Shown: positions 53,309 through 62,106 of the stretch, one piece after another
How the letters are laid out: each line of letters opens with the position of its first letter
How positions within the stretch are numbered: the first letter of the stretch is position 1
Assembly: GCF_900108185.1 (NCBI RefSeq)
Contig: NZ_FNVA01000009.1
Coordinates: 186,001 to 250,000, forward strand
Length of the DNA stretch: 64,000 nt
Origin: Bryocella elongata
GTDB taxonomy: Bacteria > Acidobacteriota > Terriglobia > Terriglobales > Acidobacteriaceae
Direction: 5' to 3'
The notes under the pieces: model-generated
Told to the model about the DNA's origin: nothing
The model's input: the letters and a program-made list of their open reading frames with translations, nothing else
Database searches by the model: none
Made by a program: the position numbers and the translations under genes

Positions 53309-53869
53309 ATGTCGATTCCGGCCACGCAGATGCGCCCCGGCATGATTATCAAGTACAAGGACGACCTGCACCTGGTCTTCTCCGTCGAGCACCGCACGCC
53401 GGGCAATCTTCGCGCGTTTATCCAGGCCAAGCTGCGTAACGTGCGCACCGGCGCGATGTTCGTGGAGCGCTTCCGCTCGCCGGACCCGATCGATCGCGTC
53501 CATGTGGACTCCGTGAAGATGGAGTACCTGTACAGCGATGGCGACGACTACTACTTCATGGACCAGGAGACGTTCGAGCAGCTGAACCTGAAGCGCGAGA
53601 CGCTGGGCGATGCGGTGGACTACCTGACGCCGAACCTGCTGATCGAAGTTTCGAGCCATGACGGCAAGCCGGTGGGTATCGAGCTGCCGCCGTCGGTGAT
53701 CCTGACGGTGATCGAGACGGAGCCGGGTATCAAGTCGGCGACGGCGAGCAGCGTGACCAAGCCTGCGAAGACGGATACGGGGCTCGTGGTGCAGGTGCCC
53801 CCGTTTATCAACGAGGGCGAGAAGATCAAGGTGGATACGGCTGAAGGCGCGTACATGTCGCGGGCGTAA
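53309..53869 (+). CDS. efp: Elongation factor P
   Basis: Translation factor that rescues ribosomes stalled on polyproline. 186 residues, full length, with KOW-like domain I, OB domains II and III, and the signature GIELPPSVILTVIETEPG. The tip of the domain I loop reads HRTPGNLRAF, so residue 33, at the position of the modified Lys34 in E. coli, is Asn, neither Lys nor the Arg of rhamnosylated forms. No EpmA, EpmB or EarP gene is nearby. TAGGAG precedes the ATG. Confidence 0.96.
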   Translation: MSIPATQMRPGMIIKYKDDLHLVFSVEHRTPGNLRAFIQAKLRNVRTGAMFVERFRSPDPIDRVHVDSVKMEYLYSDGDDYYFMDQETFEQLNLKRETLGDAVDYLTPNLLIEVSSHDGKPVGIELPPSVILTVIETEPGIKSATASSVTKPAKTDTGLVVQVPPFINEGEKIKVDTAEGAYMSRA

Positions 53870-53888
53870 GCGCAGTGCGAACGTCGAG

Positions 53889-53924
53889 AAGGCGATGCGG
53901 GCAGCCGTATCGCCTTTTCTGTTT
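53889..53924 (+). terminator. Rho-independent terminator of efp
   Basis: Stem GGCGATGCGG with CCGTATCGCC (one G-U pair), 4-nt loop, then TTTTCTGTTT. Confidence 0.85.
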
Positions 53925-53935
53925 GGGAGGCGAGG

Positions 53936-54538
53936 TTGTCAGAGATCGTGAAGAATGAGGCCTTCGAATTGCGCGTCGCAACGATGGACGACGTCCCCGC
54001 GCTGCATCGGCTGATTGAGCGCAGCGTGAATGGGCTGCAGGCGGGCGAGTACACCGAGGCGCAGCGGGCCGGAGCGCTGGGGCATACTCTGGGGCTGGAT
54101 ACGCAGCTGGTGAAGGATGGGACGTATTTTGTCGTCTCGCCAGCCGGCGAGACGGAGATTCTTGCGGCGTCGGGCGGGTGGAGCTATCGGAGCACCACGT
54201 TTGGCTCAGACGGCGCGGCGGTGCGGGATGCGAGTGTGCTCGATCCGGCGAAGGATGCGGCGAAGATTCGCGCGATCTTTGTGGATCCGGAGTTTGCGCG
54301 GCGGGGGCTGGGGTCGCTGGTGCTGGCACATTGCGAGGCGGCGGCTATGGCTGCGGGATTCACGAGCTTCGTGATGGGGTCGACGCTGACGGGTGTGCCG
54401 CTGTACACGCTGAAGGGCTATCGCGAGGTGGGTCGGATCGACGTGCCGCTGCCGAATGGCGAGGTGCTTCCGATCGTATCAATGACGAAGAAGGCCACCA
54501 ACGAAGAAGCGCCGCTGCATGACAGCGGCGCTTCCTGA
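53936..54538 (+). CDS. GNAT family N-acetyltransferase
   Basis: A 200-residue acetyl-CoA-dependent transferase. The GNAT core is visible as VRDASVLDPAKDAAKIRAIF, FVDPEFARRGLGSLVLAHCE (the R/Q-x-x-G-x-G/A acetyl-CoA motif) and GSTLTGVPLYTLKGYREVGR. The TTG start at 53936 follows GGGAGGCGAGG; GTG at 53948 is possible. The substrate is unknown. It follows efp after a terminator, so it is independently transcribed. Confidence 0.85.
   Translation: MSEIVKNEAFELRVATMDDVPALHRLIERSVNGLQAGEYTEAQRAGALGHTLGLDTQLVKDGTYFVVSPAGETEILAASGGWSYRSTTFGSDGAAVRDASVLDPAKDAAKIRAIFVDPEFARRGLGSLVLAHCEAAAMAAGFTSFVMGSTLTGVPLYTLKGYREVGRIDVPLPNGEVLPIVSMTKKATNEEAPLHDSGAS
54506..54534. terminator. Hairpin overlapping the 3' end of the GNAT gene
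   Basis: A perfect 12-bp stem, GAAGCGCCGCTG with its complement around a 5-nt loop, lies inside the last codons, between convergent genes. It has no T-run. Confidence 0.5.
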
Positions 54539-54567
54539 TGGGCTGGCCGGTTGACCTGGCCGATTGT

Positions 54568-55248
54568 TTAGAACTTCACGTAGACGCCGGCGTAGGGCTC
54601 CTCGGTGGAGACCCAGCGCGAGGATGAGAGCTGGCCGACGTTGAAGTCGGGAGCGCGGTAGGCGAGCTCGCGGGCACCGATGCGGAAGCCGAGCTTCGAG
54701 ACGGTCTGGAGGTCGAAGCCGACGTCTGCCAGTGCTGTCCCGCGCCACTGGTGGTGGACGTTCACCGTAGACTGCGAGGGCTGGAAGTCCAGGTAGCCGC
54801 CGCCGACGGCGAAGTACGGCTTGAAGTGGTACAGATGGCCGATGTGCACCATGTAGGCCGCGGTGCCTTCATGCACACTGGTGGGAACCGAGACCGCATA
54901 GGATGAGGTGACCGGCAGCCCGTTGGCGACGACGTAGCGCTCCGAGAAGCGGGTGAACTGGTAGTTGACCTCAAAGCCTGCCCAGTCATAGGGCTGCGCA
55001 TGGAAGGACACGACCGCTCCGGGGCTCATGGTGGTGGCCTGATGCGGCAGCGGGTAGCCGTTGGTGGAGATCTGCTGGTTGGTGTAGTCCGTGGTGAACT
55101 GGCCGGCTGCGGCGACGCCGAGGTCCATCCTCGACCAGTGGGACTTCATGGGATCGGTGCCGGCTGCGGGCGCCTGGGCGAAGGTGATGGCTGCGCTGCC
55201 GCACAAAGCTGCGGCGAGGGCGATACGGGTGATTTGAGAGATAGACAT
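54568..55248 (-). CDS. Outer-membrane beta-barrel protein
   Basis: 226 residues from the ATG at 55248 (AAGGGG upstream); the frame open from 55350 is rejected. A signal peptide (LAAALCGSAAITFAQ) precedes alternating strands (FEVNYQFTRFSERYV, AAYMVHIGHLYHFKPYFAVG, LGFRIGARELAYRAPDF) and a final YAGVYVKF with a C-terminal aromatic residue, typical of an eight-stranded OmpA-like barrel. No ligand can be proposed. Convergent with the GNAT gene. Confidence 0.75.
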   Translation of the reverse strand: MSISQITRIALAAALCGSAAITFAQAPAAGTDPMKSHWSRMDLGVAAAGQFTTDYTNQQISTNGYPLPHQATTMSPGAVVSFHAQPYDWAGFEVNYQFTRFSERYVVANGLPVTSSYAVSVPTSVHEGTAAYMVHIGHLYHFKPYFAVGGGYLDFQPSQSTVNVHHQWRGTALADVGFDLQTVSKLGFRIGARELAYRAPDFNVGQLSSSRWVSTEEPYAGVYVKF

Positions 55249-55495
55249 CTGGGCCCCTTGAGATTTAAGACAATGGATTTCCTGCGCGCCTATGAAGGCG
55301 CCTGGATGACGGATGCAGTTTGCAGGAGTGACTCGAACGTTCGCGGCCACCCCTCGACCTGAACGATCGAGGCCACGCGTTCTTTCATTCGTTACGCACG
55401 AATGAACAGCAATGCATTGATGGACGCGCCGGGGGCGGAGTGAGTTGTATGCGCGGGGCGCGGGTGTTCACGCGTCGTGCGGGCGGCACCGTATC

Positions 55496-55786
55496 ATGGC
55501 AGATATGGTGCTTCACTTCCTCGTTCGCGGCCGTGTGCAGGGTGTTGGTTTCCGGTGGTACGTGCACCGCGAGGCAGCCGAGCTTGGGCTGCGCGGATGG
55601 GTGCGGAATACCGATGGGGGCGAGGTGGAGGCGGTGGCCGCGGGCGACCCTGAGGATTTGGCCGAACTGCGCCATGCGATCCGCAAGGGTTCGCGGGGAT
55701 CGCGGGTGGACAAGGTCGTCGAGCATGAGCTGGACGAGGCGGAGGCCGAGAAGCTGGGGGCGTTCGCGATCGAGGGCGCCTGGTAG
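55496..55786 (+). CDS. acyP: Acylphosphatase
   Basis: Small enzyme hydrolysing acylphosphates. The active-site loop VRGRVQGVGFRWYVHREA contains the conserved Arg and the GVGFR motif, and the GWVRNTDGGEVEAVA region supplies the conserved Asn. 96 residues, normal size. The start is ATG 55496 or 55505, with weak ribosome sites for both. It stands alone between divergent and unrelated neighbours. Confidence 0.92.
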   Translation: MADMVLHFLVRGRVQGVGFRWYVHREAAELGLRGWVRNTDGGEVEAVAAGDPEDLAELRHAIRKGSRGSRVDKVVEHELDEAEAEKLGAFAIEGAW

Positions 55787-55938
55787 GTGGCGTTCGTGGC
55801 GGCTCGGTGAAGCAGATCCTTCGTCGCCTTCGGCTCCTCAGGATGACAACCTGAGGGCGTGAGACAATCAGCGCGGCCCTCCCAGCGCTTGGCGTGAGGG
55901 ACAGCGGCCGGCTCAAACCCGCCTGCTTTGCTTTGTCA

Positions 55939-55968
55939 TTGACAGCGAAGCGTGCGGGTTTGTACTGT
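55939..55968 (+). promoter_or_regulatory. Strong promoter of the sugar transporter unit
   Basis: Consensus TTGACA (55939-55944), an 18-nt spacer and TACTGT (55963-55968). It reads into the small membrane peptide and the sugar transporter. Confidence 0.65.
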
Positions 55969-55975
55969 TTTGCCG

Positions 55976-55995
55976 CAACGTTACCGGTTACGTTG
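55976..55995 (+). promoter_or_regulatory. LacI-type operator at the transporter start site
   Basis: CAACGT-T-ACCGGT-T-ACGTTG is symmetric at 18 of 20 positions with a central CG, as in LacI/GalR-family operators. It covers the expected transcription start, so a sugar-released repressor is likely. No lacI-type gene lies in the window. Confidence 0.6.
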
Positions 55996-56027
55996 ACCGA
56001 TCCCAAACTTCGCAGGTGTCCTGATTC

Positions 56028-56129
56028 ATGGCGAGCAGCAAAGCCAAAGCGATTCTTACTGACAGCCACTTCTGGGTTCCGTTCCTCGTCCTGCTGGCGG
56101 GCATTGGCCTGCTGGTGGCCTTGCACTAA
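56028..56129 (+). CDS. 33-residue single-helix membrane peptide upstream of the sugar transporter
   Basis: Short gene with no known family. The protein starts MASSKAKAILTDSHF and continues into one hydrophobic helix (WVPFLVLLAGIGLLVALH) that reaches the C-terminus. The ATG has AGGTG upstream, and the stop lies 23 nt before the transporter ATG, downstream of a shared promoter. A small subunit or stabiliser of the transporter is possible. Coding status rests on position, ribosome site and the clean helix. Confidence 0.6.
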   Translation: MASSKAKAILTDSHFWVPFLVLLAGIGLLVALH

Positions 56130-56152
56130 ATCGACGCGACGGAGACCTGAAG

Positions 56153-57460
56153 ATGGCAACCCTTACCGGCAAGACGCCCCCTCGCAGTCAGCAGCGCGAC
56201 TCCGTTAGCCTTTCGCTGCACATGCTGGGCGTCATCTGTGGCCTGACCGCCGGCGTGTGGCTGGGAGCGGCGGAAGCTCCGACCAAACTCGTCACCGCGG
56301 GCTTCTCCCCGTACGCGATCTCGCTGGCGATGGTGGCCGGCGTCTTCACCGCGCGCTGGACGTTCCCCACGCTGCTGAAGGGCACCGGGTATGTGTTTAC
56401 GGATCTGCGGGAGAAGAAGCACCTGATCGTGTGGGCGCTGCTGGCGGGGGCGCTGTGGGCGGTGGCCAACACGCTGACCGTCTTCGCGATTCGTGATGTG
56501 GGCCTGGCGGTGGCCTTCCCGCTGTGGAATGCGAATGCGCTGATCGGGATGTTCTGGGGGCGGGTACTGTTTGGCGAGCTGAAGGGCGCGGGCGCGGGGA
56601 CGATGATGAAGGTGGTGCTGGGCGCGGTGCTGATCGTGATTGCGGCGACGATGCTGGGCTTCAGCACCATTCACGGCGGTGCGTTGGGAAGCCATGCGGT
56701 TGAAGGCATCTGCGCGGCGCTGGGCGCGAGCCTGATGTGGGGCACGATGTACGTTCCCTACCGAAAGGCTTATCTGAGCGGGATGAATCCGCTGAGCTTT
56801 GTGACTGCGTTTACGGTGGGCGAGCTGGGCACGGTTCTGGCTCTGACGCTGCTGCTGGATGGCGGCGTGCACTCCTCGGCGTTCCAGCTGATCCGGATGC
56901 CGGGCGTGCTGTTCTGGCTCTTCCTGGGCGGGTTTGTGTGGGTGATCGGCGACCTGTTCCAGCAGTTTGCCGCGAAGTACCTGGGAATCGGCCGCGGGAT
57001 TCCGCTGTCGAACACGAACCAGCTGTGGGGGCTGGCGTGGGGCGCGCTGGTGTTTGGCGAGCTGGCGGGCGCAAGCCACAACCAGATTCTGCTGGTGCTG
57101 GCTGGCTCCATCGGCATGATCCTGGGAGCGCTGGCGATCAGCACGGCGGTTGCGGGTGCGCGGGAGCAGAGCTCGACGAACGAGGCGGTGCTGCGCGAGT
57201 GCGAGCGCTATGGGCTGGACTACAACCGCGCGATCCTCGCGCAGATGGGCGACGAGTTCGACGGCAAGGGCGAGAGCCGGCGCTGGTGGGACTATGCGAT
57301 CGTGCTGACGGCGACGGCGGTGTTCGTGGTGCTGGGGCTGCGGGCGACGGTGCCTCCGTTGGAGATGAACCTGCGCTGGATCGGCGGGCTGGGCGCGGTG
57401 CTGCTGCTGAGCCTGGTGGTAGGGACTTGGAACCTTTGGAAGCGGACGCGGTTCAGCTAG
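56153..57460 (+). CDS. GRP-family sugar transporter (GlcU/RhaT-like)
   Basis: A 435-residue membrane protein of the drug/metabolite superfamily, glucose/ribose/rhamnose-porter type. About ten helices in two related halves. Recognisable segments: NANALIGMFWGRVLFGELKG and SNTNQLWGLAWGALVFGELA, one in each half, and ICAALGASLMWGTMYVPYRK. A cytoplasmic loop of about 50 residues (ECERYGLDYNRAILAQMGDE) before the last two helices is unusual. GGAG is 8 nt before the ATG. The sugar is unknown. The upstream LacI-type operator supports sugar control. Confidence 0.8.
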   Translation: MATLTGKTPPRSQQRDSVSLSLHMLGVICGLTAGVWLGAAEAPTKLVTAGFSPYAISLAMVAGVFTARWTFPTLLKGTGYVFTDLREKKHLIVWALLAGALWAVANTLTVFAIRDVGLAVAFPLWNANALIGMFWGRVLFGELKGAGAGTMMKVVLGAVLIVIAATMLGFSTIHGGALGSHAVEGICAALGASLMWGTMYVPYRKAYLSGMNPLSFVTAFTVGELGTVLALTLLLDGGVHSSAFQLIRMPGVLFWLFLGGFVWVIGDLFQQFAAKYLGIGRGIPLSNTNQLWGLAWGALVFGELAGASHNQILLVLAGSIGMILGALAISTAVAGAREQSSTNEAVLRECERYGLDYNRAILAQMGDEFDGKGESRRWWDYAIVLTATAVFVVLGLRATVPPLEMNLRWIGGLGAVLLLSLVVGTWNLWKRTRFS

Positions 57461-57477
57461 AGATCACTTCGGGGATG

Positions 57478-57525
57478 CAACAAGAACGGCCGCCAGATTT
57501 GGCGGCCGTTCTTGTTGTGGGTTTG
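57478..57525. terminator. 17-bp bidirectional terminator hairpin
   Basis: A perfect 17-bp stem starting CAACAAGAACGG with a 6-nt loop is followed by GGGTTTGTT. It lies between the convergent sugar transporter and TonB receptor genes. Confidence 0.8.
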
Positions 57526-57621
57526 TTCGGATGAAGCGGATTCTCGAAGGTGTGCAGATGTCGATATGTCGGGCTTTCGGCCCTGAAATGCGCCTGCCGT
57601 TTGTGCAACGTAATCAGAGCT

Positions 57622-60600
57622 CTAAAACACCAGCTTTGCGGAGAGCTGCGCGATGCGGGGTGCGATGTCGGAGCCGATGCGGCCGAAGCTGGCGGAGGTC
57701 TGCGTGCCGGTGGGGTCGCCGAGGTTGGTGTGGTTGAGCAGGTTGAAGTACTCGGCGCGGAACTGGAAGGTGGTGTGCTCGTAAAGCTTGAAGTTGCGGG
57801 TGAGGCTGGCGTCCCAATCGACGTACCGCGGGCCGACGAAGGAGTCCTTCTTGACGTTGCCGAAGGTATCGAGCGCGGGTGTGGCGAAGGCGGTGGGGTC
57901 GAGGTAGTTGACGCAGGTGGTGGTCGCGGCGATGCCGTAGGAGCAGGCGCTGCCACCGTAGCCGTTGCCGGTGCGTACGGGAACATCCAGAGCGGTGCCG
58001 AGGCCTGCGAGAGAGCGGTCCGAGCCCACGGTGATGTTGAGCGGGTCGCCGCTATGCAGCGTGACGAGCCCAGCCATCTGCCAGCCATTGACGATCGCCT
58101 TCAGCACCATGGGACCGGGCTTGAGAAGCGGGAAGACCCAGGTGTAGGAGAGCGAGAGGTTGTTGCGGTGATCGAAGACTGACGGGCCGTAGTCGAGGCG
58201 CTTGAAGTTTGGCACGTAGATGGGAAGGATGAAGGCCTGCCCTGCTCCAGCGCTGGTGACGGCGGTGTTATAGGGAATGTCGTCGAGGCTCTTGGACCAG
58301 GTGTAGCTAAGTGTGGCGGAGAGGCCGTGGGCGATGCGCTGGGTGAGGGTTCCCTGCAGCGCATTGAAGAGCGTGTTGCCGCCCATGTTGGTCTCGCTGA
58401 TGCTGGCGAAGTTCTTGTAGGGGCGGCGCCCCTGCTCGTTGCCGGCGGTATCGGTGGCGCCCATCTGCACGGCGGGGTTCAGCTCGACGTTGGTGAAGAT
58501 GTGGGAGCCATGCGAGCCGACGTAGGCGATCTGCGAGGAGAGGGTGTGCGTGAGCTGCTGCTGCACGGAGAGGTTCCAGTTGTACATCAGCGGCGTATGG
58601 AAGGTGCCTGAAGGGTCGAAGGTGATGACGGTGACAGGCGTGGGGAACGGCGTGTTCGCGGGCAGCGGAAGCGTGACCGGGAAGGGATTGGGGCTCGCAC
58701 CGTAGGGGTTGGAGAAGGTTGCGGTGGGATCGGTGGCTGTCGGGTTGGAGACGCTGTAGGTCTCGGTGAAGGGGTTGGAGCCAATCCAGCCATTGTTGAA
58801 GAGATCATTCATGCGGGTGTCGTAGAACATGCCCGCGCCGCCACGAAGGCTGGTGGTGGCGTTGCCGAAGACGTCCCAGGCGAAGCCGAGGCGTGGCATG
58901 AAGTTCTTGTAGTTGGGGCGAACACCATCGCGAGGCATGCCGGTATCGCCGGGAAAGAGCAGGCCGGCGGGCGCGAGCGGATAGACGGTGGAGATGCGGT
59001 TCGTCGCGTAGGCCGTGGGGTTGAACTGGCCCATGCGCCCGGCGTCGGTCTGCGGAATGAACGGCTCCCAGCGCAGGCCGTAGTCGAGTGTGAGGCGGGG
59101 CGTGGCCTTCCAGCTGTCCTGCACATACGTGCCGATGAACTTGGCGCGGTTGTCCTGGAACTGACCGGCGGACTGGCTGAAGGCGCTCATGTAGCCAAGG
59201 AAGAAGCTGGCCATGGCATTGTTCGTGCCGGTGGCGGCGAAGGTGAACTGGCCGGGCTGGCCGTTCTGGTTGACGACGTCGAGGCGAGCGAGTTCACCGT
59301 GGAAGCCGAAGCTGACATCGTGCGAGCCCTTCACCCAATGCACGTCGTCGGAGAGGGTGATGTTCGAGCGCTTGAAGGTCGCGTGCGGATTCTGGCCGAA
59401 GGAGAAGTCGCCGGAGACGCTGATGGACTGGAACGACGGGAAGGCCGGCTGCCAGATGTTCACCCCGAGCGTGCCGGCGTCGATGCCGCCGGGCAGCGGG
59501 CCGCGCACGGAACCTTCGCGCTGGTAGTTGACGATGAGGTTGTTCAGCCAGCGCTCGTTGAAGGTGTGCGTCTCCGACAGCAGCGCTGTCTGGTAGGTGA
59601 TGTCGGACTGGTCCTGGTAGGTGAGGTAGTTCTTCGGATTGAGCACGCCGACGAGGTGGAACTTGTCCACGTAGTAGCGCGCGGTCATGCGGTCCTTCGA
59701 GGTGAGCGCCTGATCGTAGCGGCCGACGCCTTCGTCGTAGTTCTGCGAGTTGGGTTGCAAGTAGCTGAAGGGCGTGCCGTTGGACGAGGCCACGGGGATG
59801 TAGTTGAGCAGCGCGAGCGAGGCCTTGTCGAAGCGGGTCGTGGGGATAGTGGCCTGATAGAGATTGGTACCGATCTGGGTGTAGGGAAAGCAGGCCTTGG
59901 TGCTGGGGTCGACGATGCAGTTGGAGGTCGTGGGCGTTCCGTTGGCAGTGAACTGGAAGAGGCCAGCCTGGTTGGCGGTGGACGGCAGCGACGCGTCGTT
60001 GGAGGTGGTGGCGGACTGATCACGCAGACGGCTGCCCTGGTAGCCCGCGAAGAAGAAGCCCTGCTTCGACTTCCAAAGGAACGGGATGCCCACTGGACCA
60101 CCGATGACGCCACCGAACTGGTTGCGCTTGAGAGGATCGGTGAATGGCGTGAGGACGCCGTTGACCACGGTCGTCGAGAAATGGTCGTGCGCATTGAAGA
60201 TGCGGTTGCGGACGTACTCGAAGACGTCGCCGTGGAAGTTGTTGGTACCGGACTTGGTGATGATGTTGACCACGCCGCCGGCGTTCTCGCCGTACTCGGC
60301 CTGGTAGTTCGAGGTCTGGACGCTGAACTCCTGCAGCGCGTCGGGGAACGGGAACGGGGCGTTGACGTTGGTGTACTCGTCGACGTTGTTGCCGCCATCG
60401 AGCATGAAGTTGGTCTGGTTGGTGCGGGAGCCGTTGACGGTGATGAGCACGACGACGGGGAAGGTCTTGGTGTTGCCCTGGTCGATGGAGCTGATGTTGG
60501 GCGCAGGCAGCACGCCGGGAGCAAGCAGCGTGAGCTGCGCGGCGTTGCGGCCGTTCAACGGAAGCTCATTGACCTGGCGCTGCTCGACTACCTGCGACAT

Positions 60601-61011
60601 GGTGCCCGTGACGGTATCGACCTGCGGCGCTTCGGTGGTGACGATCACGCTCTGCGTCTCGGAGCCCACCTTGAGCATGGGGTTCACCGTAACAGCCTGA
60701 TCGGCTTTGAGTGCGACGCCGTTCTGGACGAAGGTCTGGAAGTCGGGCGCGCTGGCGGTGAGGTTGTAGGTGGTGGGCGGCAACGAAGCGAAGACGAACT
60801 CGCCCTGGCCGTTGGCGATGGCCGTCGAGGCATACCCCGTGCCGGCATCCGTGGCGATGACCTTAGCGGAAGGCACCGCTGCGCCGGTGGCATCGGTGAC
60901 GATGCCGGAGATGCGACCGAGTCCCTGGGCCCGCGCCGACGCGAGGCCGGCGGCGAAGAAGATCGTGAGGGCGAACAGCAATCTGAGCGCGGAGCGAGCG
61001 TGGATGTGCAT
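57622..61011 (-). CDS. Second Oar-like TonB-dependent receptor
   Basis: 1129 residues with the same architecture as the first receptor: signal peptide (LLFALTIFFAAGLASARAQ), CarboxypepD_reg-like domain (GRISGIVTDATGAAVPSAKV), plug with VNELPLNGRNAAQLTLLAPG, and a long barrel ending IAPRIAQLSAKLVF. The ATG has no ribosome site, and a strong promoter sits only a few nt upstream, so translation may be leaderless. Ligand unknown. It converges on the sugar transporter gene. Confidence 0.9.
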   Translation of the reverse strand: MHIHARSALRLLFALTIFFAAGLASARAQGLGRISGIVTDATGAAVPSAKVIATDAGTGYASTAIANGQGEFVFASLPPTTYNLTASAPDFQTFVQNGVALKADQAVTVNPMLKVGSETQSVIVTTEAPQVDTVTGTMSQVVEQRQVNELPLNGRNAAQLTLLAPGVLPAPNISSIDQGNTKTFPVVVLITVNGSRTNQTNFMLDGGNNVDEYTNVNAPFPFPDALQEFSVQTSNYQAEYGENAGGVVNIITKSGTNNFHGDVFEYVRNRIFNAHDHFSTTVVNGVLTPFTDPLKRNQFGGVIGGPVGIPFLWKSKQGFFFAGYQGSRLRDQSATTSNDASLPSTANQAGLFQFTANGTPTTSNCIVDPSTKACFPYTQIGTNLYQATIPTTRFDKASLALLNYIPVASSNGTPFSYLQPNSQNYDEGVGRYDQALTSKDRMTARYYVDKFHLVGVLNPKNYLTYQDQSDITYQTALLSETHTFNERWLNNLIVNYQREGSVRGPLPGGIDAGTLGVNIWQPAFPSFQSISVSGDFSFGQNPHATFKRSNITLSDDVHWVKGSHDVSFGFHGELARLDVVNQNGQPGQFTFAATGTNNAMASFFLGYMSAFSQSAGQFQDNRAKFIGTYVQDSWKATPRLTLDYGLRWEPFIPQTDAGRMGQFNPTAYATNRISTVYPLAPAGLLFPGDTGMPRDGVRPNYKNFMPRLGFAWDVFGNATTSLRGGAGMFYDTRMNDLFNNGWIGSNPFTETYSVSNPTATDPTATFSNPYGASPNPFPVTLPLPANTPFPTPVTVITFDPSGTFHTPLMYNWNLSVQQQLTHTLSSQIAYVGSHGSHIFTNVELNPAVQMGATDTAGNEQGRRPYKNFASISETNMGGNTLFNALQGTLTQRIAHGLSATLSYTWSKSLDDIPYNTAVTSAGAGQAFILPIYVPNFKRLDYGPSVFDHRNNLSLSYTWVFPLLKPGPMVLKAIVNGWQMAGLVTLHSGDPLNITVGSDRSLAGLGTALDVPVRTGNGYGGSACSYGIAATTTCVNYLDPTAFATPALDTFGNVKKDSFVGPRYVDWDASLTRNFKLYEHTTFQFRAEYFNLLNHTNLGDPTGTQTSASFGRIGSDIAPRIAQLSAKLVF

Positions 61012-61022
61012 GACGGGAGCCG

Positions 61023-61052
61023 ATAGTAGTCAGGCAGGAATCGGCGTGTCAA
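61023..61052 (-). promoter_or_regulatory. Near-consensus promoter directly before the second TonB receptor
   Basis: On the minus strand TTGACA (61052-61047), an 18-nt spacer and TACTAT (61028-61023). The expected start site is about 5 nt from the receptor ATG, implying a very short or absent leader. Confidence 0.65.
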
Positions 61053-61289
61053 TAGAAATGTATAGCTGCATAAATATGATTACATCGAGGCATGATCTTC
61101 TGTTTGGCTGGCGTCCGCACTGCTATTGGCGATTCCACACACCACGGCGCCTGCACGGGGAAAGTCGCAGTCCGCTACAGTTAGCGATTACTGCGTTGCC
61201 CCTCTCGAGCGTCGGGCCGCGGGTTCGTCGACGGAGCAGTCCGCGGAGCGGACCCGCAGCCGGACACGCGCTGCATTGGCGGGGCTGCC

Positions 61290-61892
61290 TTATGGCTGGG
61301 TGGTGAGCTCCAGCTGCTCGCTCGCGTGCTCGTCGATGTGCGGAGAGAAGTGGGCGCGGCAGCGGGCTTCGTACAGGCCGGCGGCGCCGACGACGACTAG
61401 CTCCTGCGACTGGCCGAGGCGCTGGGTGTGGATGGCGGGCTGGCCGCAGACCATGCAGACGGCAGAGAGCTTGGTGACCTTGTCGGCGAGGGCCATGAGA
61501 TTGGGAACGGGGCCGAAGGGCTCGTTGGCAAAGGTGGTGTCGAGCCCGGCCATGAGGACTCGCTTGCCCATGGCGACGAGTTCGAGCGCCAGGGGGATGA
61601 TCTCTCCGGAGAGGAACTGGACCTCATCGACGCCGATCACCTCGATCTCGTCGAGGCGGGTGGCGAGGGCGGCACGCAGGTCCTCGACGGTGCGGACGGT
61701 GTCGGCCTCGTGGGTCTGATCGCTGTGGCTGGCGATGGCGGTGCGGTGGTAGCGGAGGTCGATGTCCGGCTTGAAGCAGGCGACGCGCTGGCGGGCGATC
61801 CGCGCGCGCTTGAGGCGGCGGATGAGCTCCTCGCTCTTGCCCGAGAACATGGGGCCGGTGATGACTTCGAGGACGCCTGGAGTGGTCTGCAT
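61290..61892 (-). CDS. tdk: Thymidine kinase
   Basis: Type II thymidine kinase of the salvage pathway, making dTMP from thymidine. 200 residues. P-loop GPMFSGKSEELIRRL near the N-terminus, the DEVQFL Walker B-like motif, the lid/zinc region CMVCGQPAIHTQR and ARCRAHF with the second Cys pair partner, and the substrate segment VVVGAAGLYEARC. I use the ATG at 61892; a TTG at 61928 would add 12 residues. 278 bp upstream of the second receptor gene's start, on the same strand. Confidence 0.93.
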   Translation of the reverse strand: MQTTPGVLEVITGPMFSGKSEELIRRLKRARIARQRVACFKPDIDLRYHRTAIASHSDQTHEADTVRTVEDLRAALATRLDEIEVIGVDEVQFLSGEIIPLALELVAMGKRVLMAGLDTTFANEPFGPVPNLMALADKVTKLSAVCMVCGQPAIHTQRLGQSQELVVVGAAGLYEARCRAHFSPHIDEHASEQLELTTQP

Positions 61893-62106
61893 CGTGACGA
61901 TCTGCCTTGGCCGAAGTGTCCGGCTCAAGTGTCCGGTTCAAGGGATATCGTAAAGCTGCGGTTTCCGCGAAACGGTGGATTTCGGGCCTGAAACCGTTGT
62001 CTCGCGGGATTGAGCGGAGATGCGGCAGAGGCAGTGCGCTTACCGGAGGCAGGTCGGGGCGCACGGGTAGAATGGCGAAAACTCTGCATCTGCTGGAGAT
62101 GACGTC

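Noticed and set aside
59299-61026. 575-residue plus-strand open frame
   Set aside because: Antisense shadow of the second TonB receptor with the same skewed composition.
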